A DNA stretch of 64,000 nucleotides, taken from Bidens hawaiensis. Lineage: Eukaryota; Streptophyta; Magnoliopsida; Asterales; Asteraceae. Numbering within the stretch: position 1 is the stretch's first letter; each line of letters opens with the position of its first letter. A program made the position numbers and the translations under genes. Below are positions 47,349 to 58,626 of the stretch, one piece after another. The notes beneath the pieces are model-generated. The model had not been told where the DNA came from. It worked only from the letters and a program-made list of their open reading frames with translations, and ran no database searches. The stretch covers positions 1 to 64,000 of the forward strand of contig JAIQDT010004219.1 of NCBI GenBank assembly GCA_021521415.1, in the 5' to 3' direction.

Positions 47349-47368
47349 TACCTCTTCAAGCCCCCCCA
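47349..47368 (-). other. Probable polypurine tract
   Basis: On the minus strand the sequence reads GGGGGGGCTTGAAGAGG and then TA, ending immediately before the proposed LTR start TGCACCCGCC. Position and purine content fit the second-strand primer. Confidence 0.55.
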
Positions 47369-47724
47369 GTCTAATGTGTGTCTTGTCTCGCGCGAGCGAG
47401 GTAAGATAGACATTAGACTTAATAGTTTGCTCTTTTAATAGGGTTTGTCTTTTCTTTTTTATTTCTCATATGTGCGTTGCGCGAAATTCTATCCTTTTGG
47501 TTGAAATGAATCGTCCATGTACGTGGTTGGTTGGTGCTGACGTGCGTCAGAGATGGAGACGTTATGTGTCAGACTTTTCGTGTGCTCGAGGTGCTACAGT
47601 GGCCTTTCATGTCTCCTCATACAGTGTCAGGAACACGTGTCGCGCTCATGTTGGCCTGCACCTGCGAGTGGGGGCGCGTGAGCGTAACTCTGATCAGTAC
47701 CTGTTTCTTTCTCTCTCCTGGGCC

Positions 47725-47731
47725 TATAAAA
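47725..47731 (+). promoter_or_regulatory. TATA box of the antisense gene
   Basis: TATAAAA lies within GGGCCTATAAAAGCAAGCC, 143 bases before the antisense gene's ATG. The spacing allows a leader of about 110 bases. It lies outside the LTR, so the antisense gene seems to have its own promoter. Confidence 0.7.
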
Positions 47732-47873
47732 GCAAGCCTTTTGAGTGGTTTTTCTTCATCTTCATTGTTATTTCAGAGCTCTTTCTCCTTCAATTTTCAT
47801 TCCGATTAAGAGCCTTTGTCTTTTGCTTACAGATTTTCGTGCTTAAAGTAACCGCTGTTTGATTCACAATTGT

Positions 47874-50800
47874 ATGTCAGATAACCCAGACACCACAATT
47901 TCCCCCAGCAAACGCCGTGTAAAATCGTTAGTTATGTCCACTTTGAAGAAGACCGGCAAGGGTAAACGGGCTGCCGAGGCCTCGTCGGAGGAGGTGGGGA
48001 AAAACAAAACAGTGAAGAGATGGGATGAGATTCCCTGCAAATTGAAGCAGTCTGATTTCGACAATCTCATCGCCTCTCAGGGTTTTCTCCCTGAGTACAG
48101 CTGTCTGCTCCCGGCGGCCGGGCAAACGGCGGCAGATCCGGCCACCGGCTATATCTCTTTATACTCTCACTTTTTCACTCACTGTAACCTTCGTCTTCCG
48201 ATGACAAGGTTTATGGGTGCGCTCATTCAGTTTTATGGGATTCACATATCCCAAGTCCATCCTTGTGGACTAGTGCGCATGACTCATTTTGAGTTCATGT
48301 GCAAAGCTCAGCGCGAAAAGCCCACCCCTCGGCGCTTTCAATATTTTTACAAGCCAAAAATCCAAGATTCTTGTTTCTCATTCATACCGCGCAGTCAGAA
48401 TGTTAAGTGCTGCACTGTTTCCTTCAAAAGCCTTCGTGACTGGTCTGAAAAATTTTTTTATATTAAGGCTGGTGTGATTCCCATCCGCATGACCATGCGC
48501 GCGATCACTTCTGCGCCCGCGGATGAGAATGTTCTTAAGAACCCAACAGGCACATGGGTTAACAAGTTAACTGCTGAACCATCCCCCGCCAAGAATATTT
48601 GCGAGGAGGCGCTGGTGGGGGTTGGTATGACCAAGAGGTGGGCCGACAGCACGACTGAGCCTGTCGTCCAAGTTGATGGCTTAGGTGAGTTATTAGCTCA
48701 TTGCATTATTTCTGCGCGAATATAATTCGTTTTGCTGATATCATTTGTCTTGTTTTATGCAGTAAGCAAGGAATACGTCCACGCCGCCTATGACGAGCAT
48801 ATGGAGGGTGGCTCTGTCGCGCTGAGCGCTGAGGAAGTTGATTTCCCCGATCGCTTCGATGATATGTTCATCCCTGTCGATTTAGAGTTTTGCTTTGACA
48901 GCGATGCGCCTGGTAAGCCTTTGTACTTATGCTTATGCTTATGCCTTTAGAATACCAAATTTGGTTAACATTTCTGTTGCACGTATTGTAGGTGCGCTCG
49001 AGAACTATGAGTTGGAGCTTGCGGAAGAGGAGGTGGAGGAAGAAGCTGAGGCGCCACAACTCAAGCGCAAAGCTAAAGGCAAAACTGGTGCAGGGGCCAG
49101 TAAAAAACAGAAGAAAAATGATGCCCCTGTTGCCCAGGATCCTCCTACCCAAGCGAAGGGACTTGAGAAAACCAAGGGATTTACCTCCAAGTTTTCCTCG
49201 TCTTCTTTGCCTCGAGGTGTTGGCAATCCTCCCGTCCACACGAGGTATGGTGCTGCCACCTCATCTCTTCGCGCGGCGGACAAGGGAAGCGGCGCTGCGC
49301 CTGCTGTTTCATCTTCTCCAACAGGTATACTTTGTTTATATTTTGTGGTTTTATGAGCGTGATTCCGATAGAGTTATTAATGAAGCTTTGCTCACTCAAA
49401 TGTTTGTAGAGCCGGCGACTTTGGTGGCTCAACCTCAGGCGCAGCAAGGTACCGAGGCTGCGCCGCAGGTTGCTTTGAACTCCCCTGTTTTACCCTCGAA
49501 AAGGGGGAAAATGGACTTCATGGCGATGCTCAATTCGCGGACGGCGGTGAGCCAAAGTATTTATTGCGCTTTGATTTTCTGATTTTTTCCTTTAGATTAA
49601 GTCATGAATCATTTCTTCTTGTTGGTTTTTTCATATGAATTATAGCTGGCACACAAGCTGCTGGTGGCACTGCTGGCGCCGGCGCCGGCGCCGTTAGTTC
49701 TGCTCCTGCTCCAACAAGCAATGAATCTCTTCTCATTGGGATTACTAAGGAGCGGGAGACTATTTTACGCGCTGATCTAACGGCGTCAAGACCTCCCTCA
49801 CCTCCTCCTGCGCGCAGCCCTCCTCGCGAGACTGTTTTTGATTTTTCCAAGTCGCAGGAGAAAAGACCTGTTACGGAGGATGATGAGGAGGTCAATTTTG
49901 AAGATTCCGATGGCGGCCGCGCAAGCCCTGTAGCGCCACGAGATTTCGTGGCGCAGTCTTCTTCTCGTGGGGCTGGCGCTGACTTTTCTGCTGGCTCTCC
50001 GCAGGTATAAGTTTGTTTTGCTCCGCTGTGCGGACTTCCAGATTAGTGTTTAGAAGACTAAAACGTTGCTTTTGCGTTGCTTTGTGTTTGCAGGAAGCCG
50101 ATCACATATACCGCCCGAGATGGAATATTACTGAGGATAGCTCATTTCAATCCATGGGCGTGTGTGAAGACTTCTGGGCTCACACTGTGCCTCCGGCTGA
50201 AAAGAGGTTTCAGAAGGACCGCGCTCGCGTGGACTTGCTCAACGACCACCTTTTTGTTGGGTCTGCGTTCTTTGCTGCCTCCCAAGAGCTTCGCAATGAT
50301 TATATAAAAGTGCGCGATGCCCTTGCGGAGGCCAAGCAAGAGGCTAAGATTTCTGCTTGGAATCTTTATGACGCTCGAGAGAGAGCTGAGAAACTCCAAG
50401 CAGAACTTAGCGAGAACCGAGCAAGTGCCAACGCTGCCTTTGTGAAGCGCGGGCATGAGCTGCAGGCTGCGCGGGAGAAGCTGCAAGCGGCAGAAGCGGA
50501 TGCGGCCAGGTACGCGCGCCGAGCGCGTGACTTGGAGTTGGAGGCAGAGGCGCGTGATCAAACTCTTGCGCAGGCTAACACTGACAAATCTTTATTAGAG
50601 AGTGAGGTTGCGCGCCTGAAGAAAGAGCCCGAAGCTGCGCGAGCAGAAAAGGATGAAGCCTTGGCGGCAGCATCGTCTGGCCGAGAAGAGCTCGATGCTG
50701 CGCGAGCAGAAAAGAACGAAGCCTTGGCGGCAGCAGCGTCTGACAGAGAATAGCTAAAACAAACCAAGGAAACTGTTGAGTTGTTAAACTCTCAGGTTCC

Positions 50801-51463
50801 TGCTCTTGAGACGTCTGTTTCTTCCCTCGCGCACGATCGTCAATGGCTAGTTTCACAGGGTGTGACTCGTTGCGCTTACGCGATGAAATACTCAGACGAG
50901 TTTCAGACCCTTGTGATGGATTGCAATGTTGCGTCGCGCTTGGTGGGTCGAGCTGAAGGGTTTAAGGATGGCTATGAATATGGCATGCTGAAGAAGAATC
51001 CATCCGACTACCCTTATCAGCTCGACGTTGTCTGCGCTGACATGGCCGGGGTGGGGGAGAAGTATTTGAATACTCCAATTCCCATCCTTGAGCAGGTATT
51101 TTAACCTTAATGAGTTTATCTTGACTTATTTTCCTAATCTTTTGTACTCATACTTTTCCTTGTGACTTGCAGATAGCCGCGCTTGCTGACCAGCCCGATC
51201 TTGGCGCGCTAAATAAATTACTTGACGAATGTGAAGGCACTGGTGGCAGCGATGATGGCGCGGGCAATGCTGCCTCTGCTAGCGGCTCTGGCGTGGCCAA
51301 AGGACCTACTCCTGACACTATCGTGATAGAAGACGACTCCATTCAAGACGAACAGCTTGATTATGGTAAGTTTGGAGATGACGAGGAGCGGGCTGCGCCA
51401 GATGCTGAGGGAGGAGGTAATGATGAGGACGATGAAGAGGCCGATGTTGATATAGAGACTTGA
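47874..51463 (+). CDS. Antisense gene of the retrotransposon, gypsy-type Transposase_28-like, seven exons
   Basis: It lies opposite to gag-pol, between integrase and 3' LTR. Exons 47874-48684, 48763-48912, 48992-49324, 49410-49556, 49646-50004, 50094-51095 and 51173-51463 have GT-AG introns and consistent phases, giving about 1030 codons. Exon 4 could instead end at 49546, which would break the phase. The N-terminus is basic. About residues 55-235 (FDNLIASQGFLPEYSCLLP, SLYSHFFTHCNLRLPMTRFMGALIQFYGIHISQVHP, RRFQYFYKP) resemble the plant 'putative gypsy type transposon' domain. The middle is Ala/Pro/Gln-rich and disordered. Exon 6 holds a long coiled coil (KLQAELSENRASANAAF, EKLQAAEADAARYARRARDLELEAEA). 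The C-terminus is acidic (DEDDEEADVD). One TAG (50751-50753) interrupts the coiled coil. The function of this family is unknown. Confidence 0.82.
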
Positions 51464-52274
51464 AAAGCCCTTCATGTTTTTTTTTTTGTTGTAGTTTTTA
51501 TCTCATCATTTTGTAAATTTGTAAACTTCTATGTTTTGGAATGAAATTTTGTTTTTCCCTTATTCGCATCTTGCGCATTCCCAATTCATCTCTTTATATT
51601 GCATGTGTTTGCTTGTTGAATATAAGATATGCTTGCACATTGAAACTTGAACAAGGTTGTAAGGAAGTTATTTTACTTAATCCTTGTCATATTTCAAGTT
51701 ATTTTGCAATATTCTGAATATGCTGACACGTGCCTTGGCATTTCATTATTCCTCTTTTGCGCGACGTTATCGCGCATTTATTATAGGGAATTATGAATGA
51801 GTTTTTTAGCCTTTACGTGTCAGTATGTGTTACTCTGATATCCATTACAATCCCATGCGCGACCTCGACCTGAGACCTTAACAACTATGTTTTGGCATGT
51901 GCTTTGCCTTAGCTGTGCTTAGGTATTTTTATGGTTTAGCTGCGCAGCATGTAGGGTGGATGTTGAGTAATTTGAGCTAAGGCTCATATTATTGGGCTAA
52001 GGCCCTGAGCTAAGGCTCATATTATTGGGCTAAGGCCCTGACGTTTTAGAGTTAAAACTCGTTAACGCGTTTGAGCTTGAAGCTCGCGCATGTATGTTTT
52101 ACTTCGTTTTATTTTTAGTTTTGATGTCAATACAATGTTGTCATATTGCTCAAAATTAATAAAGGGAAGTGTGAAACATGTATGCAAAAGGTAATAGAAC
52201 ACACATTAAGAGAAAATAGCGCGCATCATTATTCATAATGGCTTAAAAGGCCTTGATTACAAAATTGACAACTT
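51464..52274. other. Spacer between convergent antisense gene and pol
   Basis: The 3' UTRs of two convergent genes meet here. A 39-bp block containing GAGCTAAGGCTCATATTATT and GGGCTAAGGCCCT occurs twice in tandem (about 51972-52042). Each half contains the small palindromes GAGCTAAGGCTC and GGGCTAAGGCCC, so hairpins are possible at the junction. Confidence 0.6.
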
Positions 52275-55200
52275 TTACATGAAACATTTTCTAAGCTGTG
52301 CTACGTTCCATGTGCGCGGGATCTTCTTTCCATTCAAATCTTTTAAAGCGTATGCGCCTTTTCCCAATTCTTCCGAGACTTGATAAGGTCCCTCCCAGTT
52401 GGGAGACATCTTTCCCGGGGGTATTGCGCGACTAGCTTCATTGTTCCGAAGGACAAAATCATTCTTCTTGAAGTGGCATTCTTTCACGCGCTGATTGTAA
52501 TATTTTTCTAGTTTTTTCTTGTATTTGGCTTCACTGATGATAGCCACCTCTCTGCGCCCTTCAAGTAAGTTGAGATCCAACCTCCTTTCTTGCTCGTTGT
52601 CTTTTTTACTCATCATGAGCACTCTATAGGATGGGCATCCAATCTCTGCTGGAATCATAGCATTCGTTCCATAGGTTAGGCTGAACGGGGACTCGCCATT
52701 GCTGGTTTTGCTTAATGTCCTGTGCGCCCACAGGACATTAGGTAACTCCTCGACCCATGCATGTGATTCTCCCTCCAACCTTTTCTTCAGCCCATTCAGC
52801 AAGCTTTGGTTCACGCGCTCCACTTGGCCATTCCCTTGAGGGTGGTATACTGAAGTGAAGACTTGGTTGATGCGCAATTCCTTGAGCCAACTGGATATCT
52901 TCCTGTCAGTGAATTGTTTGCCATTGTAGCTCACAATTTCCATGGGCAGGCCAAAACGGCATATGATGTGGCTCCAAATAAATTGCTTCATTGCCTCGGC
53001 TGTGATTTTTGCCAGTGGCTTGGCTTCAACCCATTTTGTGAAATACTCTACTGCCACACCAAAAATTTTAACCGCCCTTGCGCTTGTGGTAAGGGACCCA
53101 CAATATCGATTGCCCATTTGTGGAAAGGCCATGCGGAGGTCACCGGAATCAAGTTGTTCTTTGGCCGCATGGTGTTTGGCGCATAGCTCTAACATGCTTT
53201 GCATTTTTGGATCTCTTTTAACGCGTCCAAGTACATGCCTGGCCAATAGTAACCTGCGTTCATTGCCTTGGCAACCACCATGCGCGGGCCAGCATGTATT
53301 CCACAGATTCCTTCGTGTATCTCTCTGATCACATAGCTTGCTTCCTCAGCATCCAGGCATTTCATGAGCGGTCCAAGATAAGAGCGTCGATATAACGTAC
53401 CATCAAGCAGTTCGTAGTTCTGCGACTTGTGTCTTATCTTCCTCGCCTGTGCGCGATCGTCCGGTACCTTTCCCTCCTTCAAGAATTCCATTATTGGAGT
53501 TATCCATGATGAAGGTGTTGTATGAATTACAAGGACAGACTTCGCTCCCACCGACGGGTTGCTCATTACTTCCACCCTGACATCTTTGCCAAAGTGATCG
53601 AAGCTGGTTGTTGCTCAGCGCGTCGGCAGACTTATTTTCACTGCGCGAAATGTGTATGATTCTGAAAGATTCAAATTGTTCGATGAGTTTTTTCGCCTGC
53701 TCTAGATACAGAGGCATGGTGTTCTCCTTGGCATCATAAAAGCCATTGACCTGTGCTGCTACCAAGTATGAATCGACATGGGCCTCTAGCTTTTTAACTC
53801 CGAACTTGTGCGCGATGCGCAAACCAGCCAGCAGGGCTTCATACTCAGCTTCATTTTTGGTGCTCTTGAAATCCAACCTGATTGCGTAAGTATACTCATG
53901 ATTTTCTGGATCCACCAGCTTGAGGCCTACGCCGGACCCTTCGTTGTTTGAAGCTCCGTCAGTGAATAATCTCCAAATGTTTTCTTCATTATTGGCTTGC
54001 GGAGAGTCTACTTCGCGCTGAGCCTCTTCGACTTTTCCTTCAGGGATTTCTGCAATGAAATCAGCTAAGACTTGTCCCTTAATTGCTGGACGAGGTTTGT
54101 AGGTGATCGTGTGCTCCCCTAACTCCAGCGCCCATTTTGTCAGCCTTCCTGAGAGCGCGGGACGCCGCAAGACTTGCTGGATGTTGTAATCAGTCAGGAC
54201 TTCAATGGGATGACCATTGAAATATCTATGAAGCTTGCGCGACGCATGTGTTAGTGATAAAACTAACTTTTCTATGATGGTGTAGCGCGTCTCAGGATCT
54301 GTCAGCACCCGACTTACATAATAGATTGGTGTTTGGATTCCCTTGCGATCCACCAACAACACTGCGCCAATGGCGCGCTCTCCTGCTGACAGGTACAACG
54401 TTAGAGTTTCGCTAGGTAGTGGAGCTGTGAGCGCAGGCAGATTTATCAGACATTCTTTTATCTCACTGAAAGCTTGCTCGGCCTCAGGCGTCCACTTGAA
54501 TTGGCTTTTCTTTAAGCAATTTCTCAATGTGTTAACGAATGGGGTAGATTTGCTTGCATGGTTTGCTAGGAACCTGTTAATTGATACCAATCTGCCATTC
54601 AACTTTTGAACTTCCTTCATGGTGGATGGTGAGGGCATGTCAAGGATAGCCTCCACCTTCTCTGGGTTCACCTTGAAACCATCCTTGGTGACCATTACAC
54701 CGAGAAATTTCCCTTCTTCTACGCCGAATGTGCATTTGCTCAGGTTGAGCTTCATGTTTACTTCCTTTAGGCGCCAAAGGGTTTTTTCGATGTCTTTGAG
54801 CATTTGTTTTTCCTCCCTGCTTTTAATCACCAAATCATCCACGTAGACTTCTAAGTTTCTTCCAATTTGCTCGTTGAAAACCGCATCCATGAGTCTTTTG
54901 TAAGTGGCTCCTGCATTCTTCAAACCAAAGGGCATTTTTGTGTAACAGAAAACACCCTTGTCAGTTCTGAAGGCAGTCTTGTCCTCATCTTGTGGTGCCA
55001 TTTGAATTTGGTGATAGCCCTTATAGGCATCCAGGAAACATTTGAGCTTAAATGGCGCCACAGAGTCCACCTTCGCGTCAATATTTGGGAGGGGGTAACA
55101 ATCTTTTGGACACACTTTGTTGAGGTCCTTGAAATCAATGCACATTCTCCATGACCCATTGCTCTTCTTTACCATCACAGGATTGGCTACCCATGTTTGG

Positions 55201-55562
55201 TATCGTATTGGGCGGATGATATTTGCGCGCAGTAGATCTTCTACTTGATCATTCATGGCCTTTGCCTTCTCATCCCCCATGACTCTTTTCTTTTGAGCAA
55301 TTGGCTCTACAGACTTGAATGTGTTGAGAGAATGCTGCGCTAGGTCTCGCGGAACCCCAGTCATATCAGAATGTTGCCACGCGAAGACCGATATATACGT
55401 TGTGAGCAATCTTTTCATTCTCACCCTTGTGTCATCTGATATCGTAGCTCCAATTGTGATTGTTTGTTCTGGGAATTTTGGGTTGAGAATCCATTCCTCT
55501 AGCGCGTTGTTTGCCATTGGAAGCTTCACTCTCCTTCTCGCGGTATACTTGTTACTGCGCAC
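52275..55562 (-). pseudogene. Retrotransposon pol: RT, RNase H, second RNase H, integrase (broken)
   Basis: Order on the minus strand: reverse transcriptase with MCIDFKDLNKVCPKD, TKMPFGLKNAGATY and the YVDD catalytic motif (about 54835-54846). RNase H follows with AIGAVLLV and YYVSRVL. An archaeal-type RNase H has LFTDGASNNEGSGVGL and EAEYEALLAGLRIA. Integrase has a zinc-binding HHCC region (YVIREIHEGICGIHAG...CKAC), WAIDIVGPL, and a GNGQVERVNQSL region with the catalytic Glu. Breaks are a frame change against gag (55526-55562), a frameshift at about 53610, a TAG at 53189-53191 and a frameshift at about 53065. The second catalytic Asp of integrase is Tyr (52926-52928). The C-terminus reaches LRKCFM. 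Confidence 0.9.
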
Positions 55563-57734
55563 AAATGATCTCGGTATACAAATGTTACTCCTGTTGGTGT
55601 TGGGAACCCCAACGCGCCGTGCGCTGGTGACGGTATGGCGTTGAATTGGGCAATCGTTCCTCTACCCAAGATCATATTATGGCATGAAGTGGTGGGCAAG
55701 ACCAAGAAGTTGACAATTTCAGCTCGCTTGTGTTTCTCATCCCCCATAGTTAGTTCGAATTGTATCTGACCTAGGGGGTGAATAATTCCGTTTGAGACAC
55801 CCGAGATTGGGGCATTCACAATTTCGAGCCTTGCTTGGTCTGCTGGATCCAACTTCCTGAAACATTGCTCATACATGATGTCTGATTCACTGCCGGTGTC
55901 CACCAGGACTTTTGACACCTCATAATGAGCGATGTGTGCAGTGATGACTAGAGGACAGCTGATAGACGGGCCTCCTCTGATTCTTGGGAAGATTACTTGT
56001 TGCTCGCGCCAATCCCCTTGGACTTGCGCGCTTCTCTTCCTCGATCTTTGCCCTTGCCTTCCTCCTTCAGCTACACAGATTCTTTTGAATTTTTTACTGG
56101 CTGGGGCTCCGTCTGGTTGTTCATTCTCTGGTCTTGGGTTTTTCACCAGGTGAGCCAACTTGCCTGATTTCACATCTCTTTCAATCGCATCCTTCAAATG
56201 GTGGCATGCGTCGGTGTTGTGCCCTGTGGACTTGTGAAATTCACAATACTTGCCACTGTTTGGTGGTCCCTTATGGAGTAATGGCTTGGGGCTTTTAAAC
56301 TGGACATTCTCTGTGTTTAACACTTGCGAAGGCGTTTTGGTGAGGGAAGTCCATATTCTTGGTAGAGGTCTGTTAGGCTCTCTGCCGCCTTCCCTCTTGT
56401 CATCTTCTCCGCGATTACGAATGTCTTTTTGGGGCTGGGGTGAACTTTGTTGCGCTTGTTTTTCTGCGGGAGAATAACTGGTTTGTTGCAACCTAGACCA
56501 TACGGAGTTTTGCTTGCCCCTCTTTTCATTGTTGCGCGGTGCTTCTGTTTGATACCCTCTACCTCTTGCTCTGTCCTGGGCAATTTGTTTTTCATTTCGG
56601 GCGAAGACTCGCGATGCTTCCATAAGCTTAGCCCAAGTGGTTGGCATGCCATCTCTGCTCACGAGAGCTCTGCGGAGTTGATCACTGCGCGCACCTTGTA
56701 TAAAGGCCACGCGCAAGAGTTGCTCAGTGATACCTCCAATTGCAAGAGATTCCTGATTGAAACGAGTTATGTAGTCTTCAATGGTTTCATCATTCCTGCG
56801 CACGCAGTGCATGATGTCATCGGGGTCGCGCGTGTGTCTGCGCTGCTGTACAAAGTGAGCTTGGAACTTCTCCAATAGCTCTTCGAACCCATCGATTTGT
56901 CCTGTCGGCAAGCTTTCGAACCAGACACGCGCTGCGCCCGTGAGGCAGCGAGCAAACATGTGACACCATGTTGGCATCGTCCAGCTTTCTAGGTTTCCAG
57001 TGTTGTAAAAACCTTGTAAGAAATCATCTGGATCTGTTGTACCATCGTACTTGCCTAGACAACTTGGCATCTTGGTTTTGTGTTGAATTGGAGCCTTCGC
57101 AATGTGCTCAGTGAATTTTGAATGCTTCACTAAGATGGCTGGCCTATATGGTGTGGTTACGTCCACTTGCCCTCTCGCTTGTGGGTTGTACGGTGTGTAT
57201 AGATCCATATCAACTTTGGCTCCAGGCGCTATGTTAATGTGCGCGCGAAGCTGTGAACCTCCTGCATGAGTATCTCGCGTCTTCCTCATGCTGTGCACTT
57301 CTTCCTTATCACTAAAATCAGCGTCTTCGGTGTGAACAGGGTGACCATCTTCCGGCGCGCGCCCTTTTTGTTGTTCCCTGAATGGTTTGTTTATCAAATG
57401 CGAGCCTTTGTGTTAAGTCGGCTAACTTTTTGTGTTTGACCAGCTCATTGTATTTGTCCATTAAACGCCGTTGTTCGTTTATGAGTCATTCTTTAGGGTC
57501 ATTGGTTTCAACTTCCGGACCCATTGGTCCTTTTTGTTTTGCACCAGTCAGATTTTGGAACGTGAGATCGTCTGGAGGAGTTTCAGTCTGGCTATGAGGT
57601 GTTGTGATGAAGGGATGGTTACTGGTGGTGCGCGCAGTATCACGCGGCGCCCTCAGAAACTGATGTCCCTCATTAACATCCTCAAGCTCATTATCCTCCA
57701 GAACTTGATCGCTGTTTCGAACACCGGAAACCAT
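55526..57734 (-). pseudogene. Retrotransposon gag-protease (broken at N-terminus)
   Basis: The likely start is the ATG at 57732-57734 (MVSGVRNSDQ). An in-frame TGA near 57483-57485 and a frameshift near 57390 separate the first part from the main reading frame 55526-57397. The capsid-like retrotransposon gag domain contains DPDDFLQGFYNTGNLESW, WFESLPTGQIDGFEELLEKF and RRALVSRDG. A zinc-knuckle-like CEFHKSTGHNTDACHHLK follows. The aspartic protease comes last with the active-site DTGSESDIMY and the flap-side GRGTIAQFNAI. The frame ends 37 bases after pol opens in another frame, which could be a mutation or a frameshifting site. Confidence 0.88.
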
Positions 57735-57782
57735 GGTGAAGATTTTCAGAGAGAAATGATGAGATAGTGGTTTTGTTGCCGT

Positions 57783-57803
57783 TGTAACAGGTGATGGCAC
57801 AAA
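57783..57803 (-). other. Position of the expected primer-binding site
   Basis: Directly after the 5' LTR end (TTTCTTCA on the minus strand) comes TTTGTGCCATCACC. A tRNA primer should pair here, but I could not match it confidently to a particular tRNA 3' end. Confidence 0.35.
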
Positions 57804-58626
57804 TGAAGAAACGTGGATCGACCTACTAGTAGACGATCAACTTTCCTCGGGTATGAGTGTGCTATATCACCGATGGTTTTCCGGAGTATGAATTCTTCCA
57901 CCTACAAAACGAGCAGCACCGTGAACTTACCCCTCAGAAAGGGACAGAGGGGTCCTCTTTGGGGTAGCCCTCCGGTGTGAGAATAAGATATTGTAGGAGA
58001 AGATAATAATAATCTGAAAGTGAGTAAGGATTTAGAATGTATTTTCTTGCTTACCTCCCCTTGTGGAGGTGGTGTGGTATTTATAGTATTAGGGTTTCCA
58101 ATGATTGGGCTCAGACCCAATTAGGGCCTTTTTGGCCTCTTCCTATTGCTTCGCGCCACGTGTCCTTAGGACACTTGGTGCTTTTTCATTGATTATTCTC
58201 TGACCAAGGTATTTCATCTGACCCATGTGCAATCACGTGGTAGCACATGGGTTTTGCTGAGTTGTCCACCCTTCATTGGCAGCTGTCAACCTCAGCATAT
58301 TCTTTATTCCTTAAAGGATACATTCTGGAAGGTTGTCTGATGAGCACAATCATGGTTGTCCTTATCCTGATTTGGATAAGGACGTGGTTGATTATGTGCA
58401 TGTGTGATATGCGCCTATCCTGGGGATGCGCGAGGTCTTCTCTTTATTCTCACGCGCAGATGTTTCATGCGCAGATGTGATATGCGCAAGCATATGTAAT
58501 ATGCGTGAGCATATGTGAGATGCGCCACGCGCAGATGTGATATGCGTGAGCATATATGATGCGTGAGCATATGTGAGATGCGCAGATGTTTCATGCGCAG
58601 ATGTGATATGCGCAAGCATATGTAAT
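57804..58626 (-). repeat. 5' LTR of the retrotransposon, truncated in U3 (about 823 bp)
   Basis: It is colinear with 46281 onward, with scattered substitutions, up to the minisatellite. It breaks off at CATATGTAAT|TGTACATGG. The distal U3 of about 95 bp seen in the other LTR (GGTTTTGGCTTTGTGTC to GGCGGGTGCA) and part of the array are missing. The TATA word is kept at 58078-58085. Confidence 0.85.
58452..58625. repeat. U3 minisatellite array in the 5' LTR (short)
   Basis: The same units as at 46930-47255, plus GCAGATGTTTCAT words (about 58457 and 58584) not seen in the other array. About half as long, partly because of the truncation. Confidence 0.85.

Larger units (their letters stand above)
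46281..58626 (-). mobile_element. Ty3/gypsy LTR retrotransposon, probable Tat lineage, with antisense gene
   Basis: Read on the minus strand the order is 5' LTR (57804-58626, truncated), gag-protease, reverse transcriptase, RNase H, a second archaeal-type RNase H, integrase, an antisense seven-exon gene, and 3' LTR (46281-47348). Integrase last marks Ty3/gypsy. The extra RNase H and an additional ORF before the 3' LTR fit the Tat clade. The LTRs differ at about a dozen places over the 650 bases I compared, so the copy is not new. The sense genes carry stops, frameshifts and a changed integrase catalytic residue, so this copy should not move by itself. TGTTC flanks the left side and also occurs at 58655-58659, but the truncated right end makes a target duplication uncertain. 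Confidence 0.92.

Noticed and set aside
56447..56878. 143-codon plus-strand ORF
   Set aside because: It is the complement of gag and shows no independent features.
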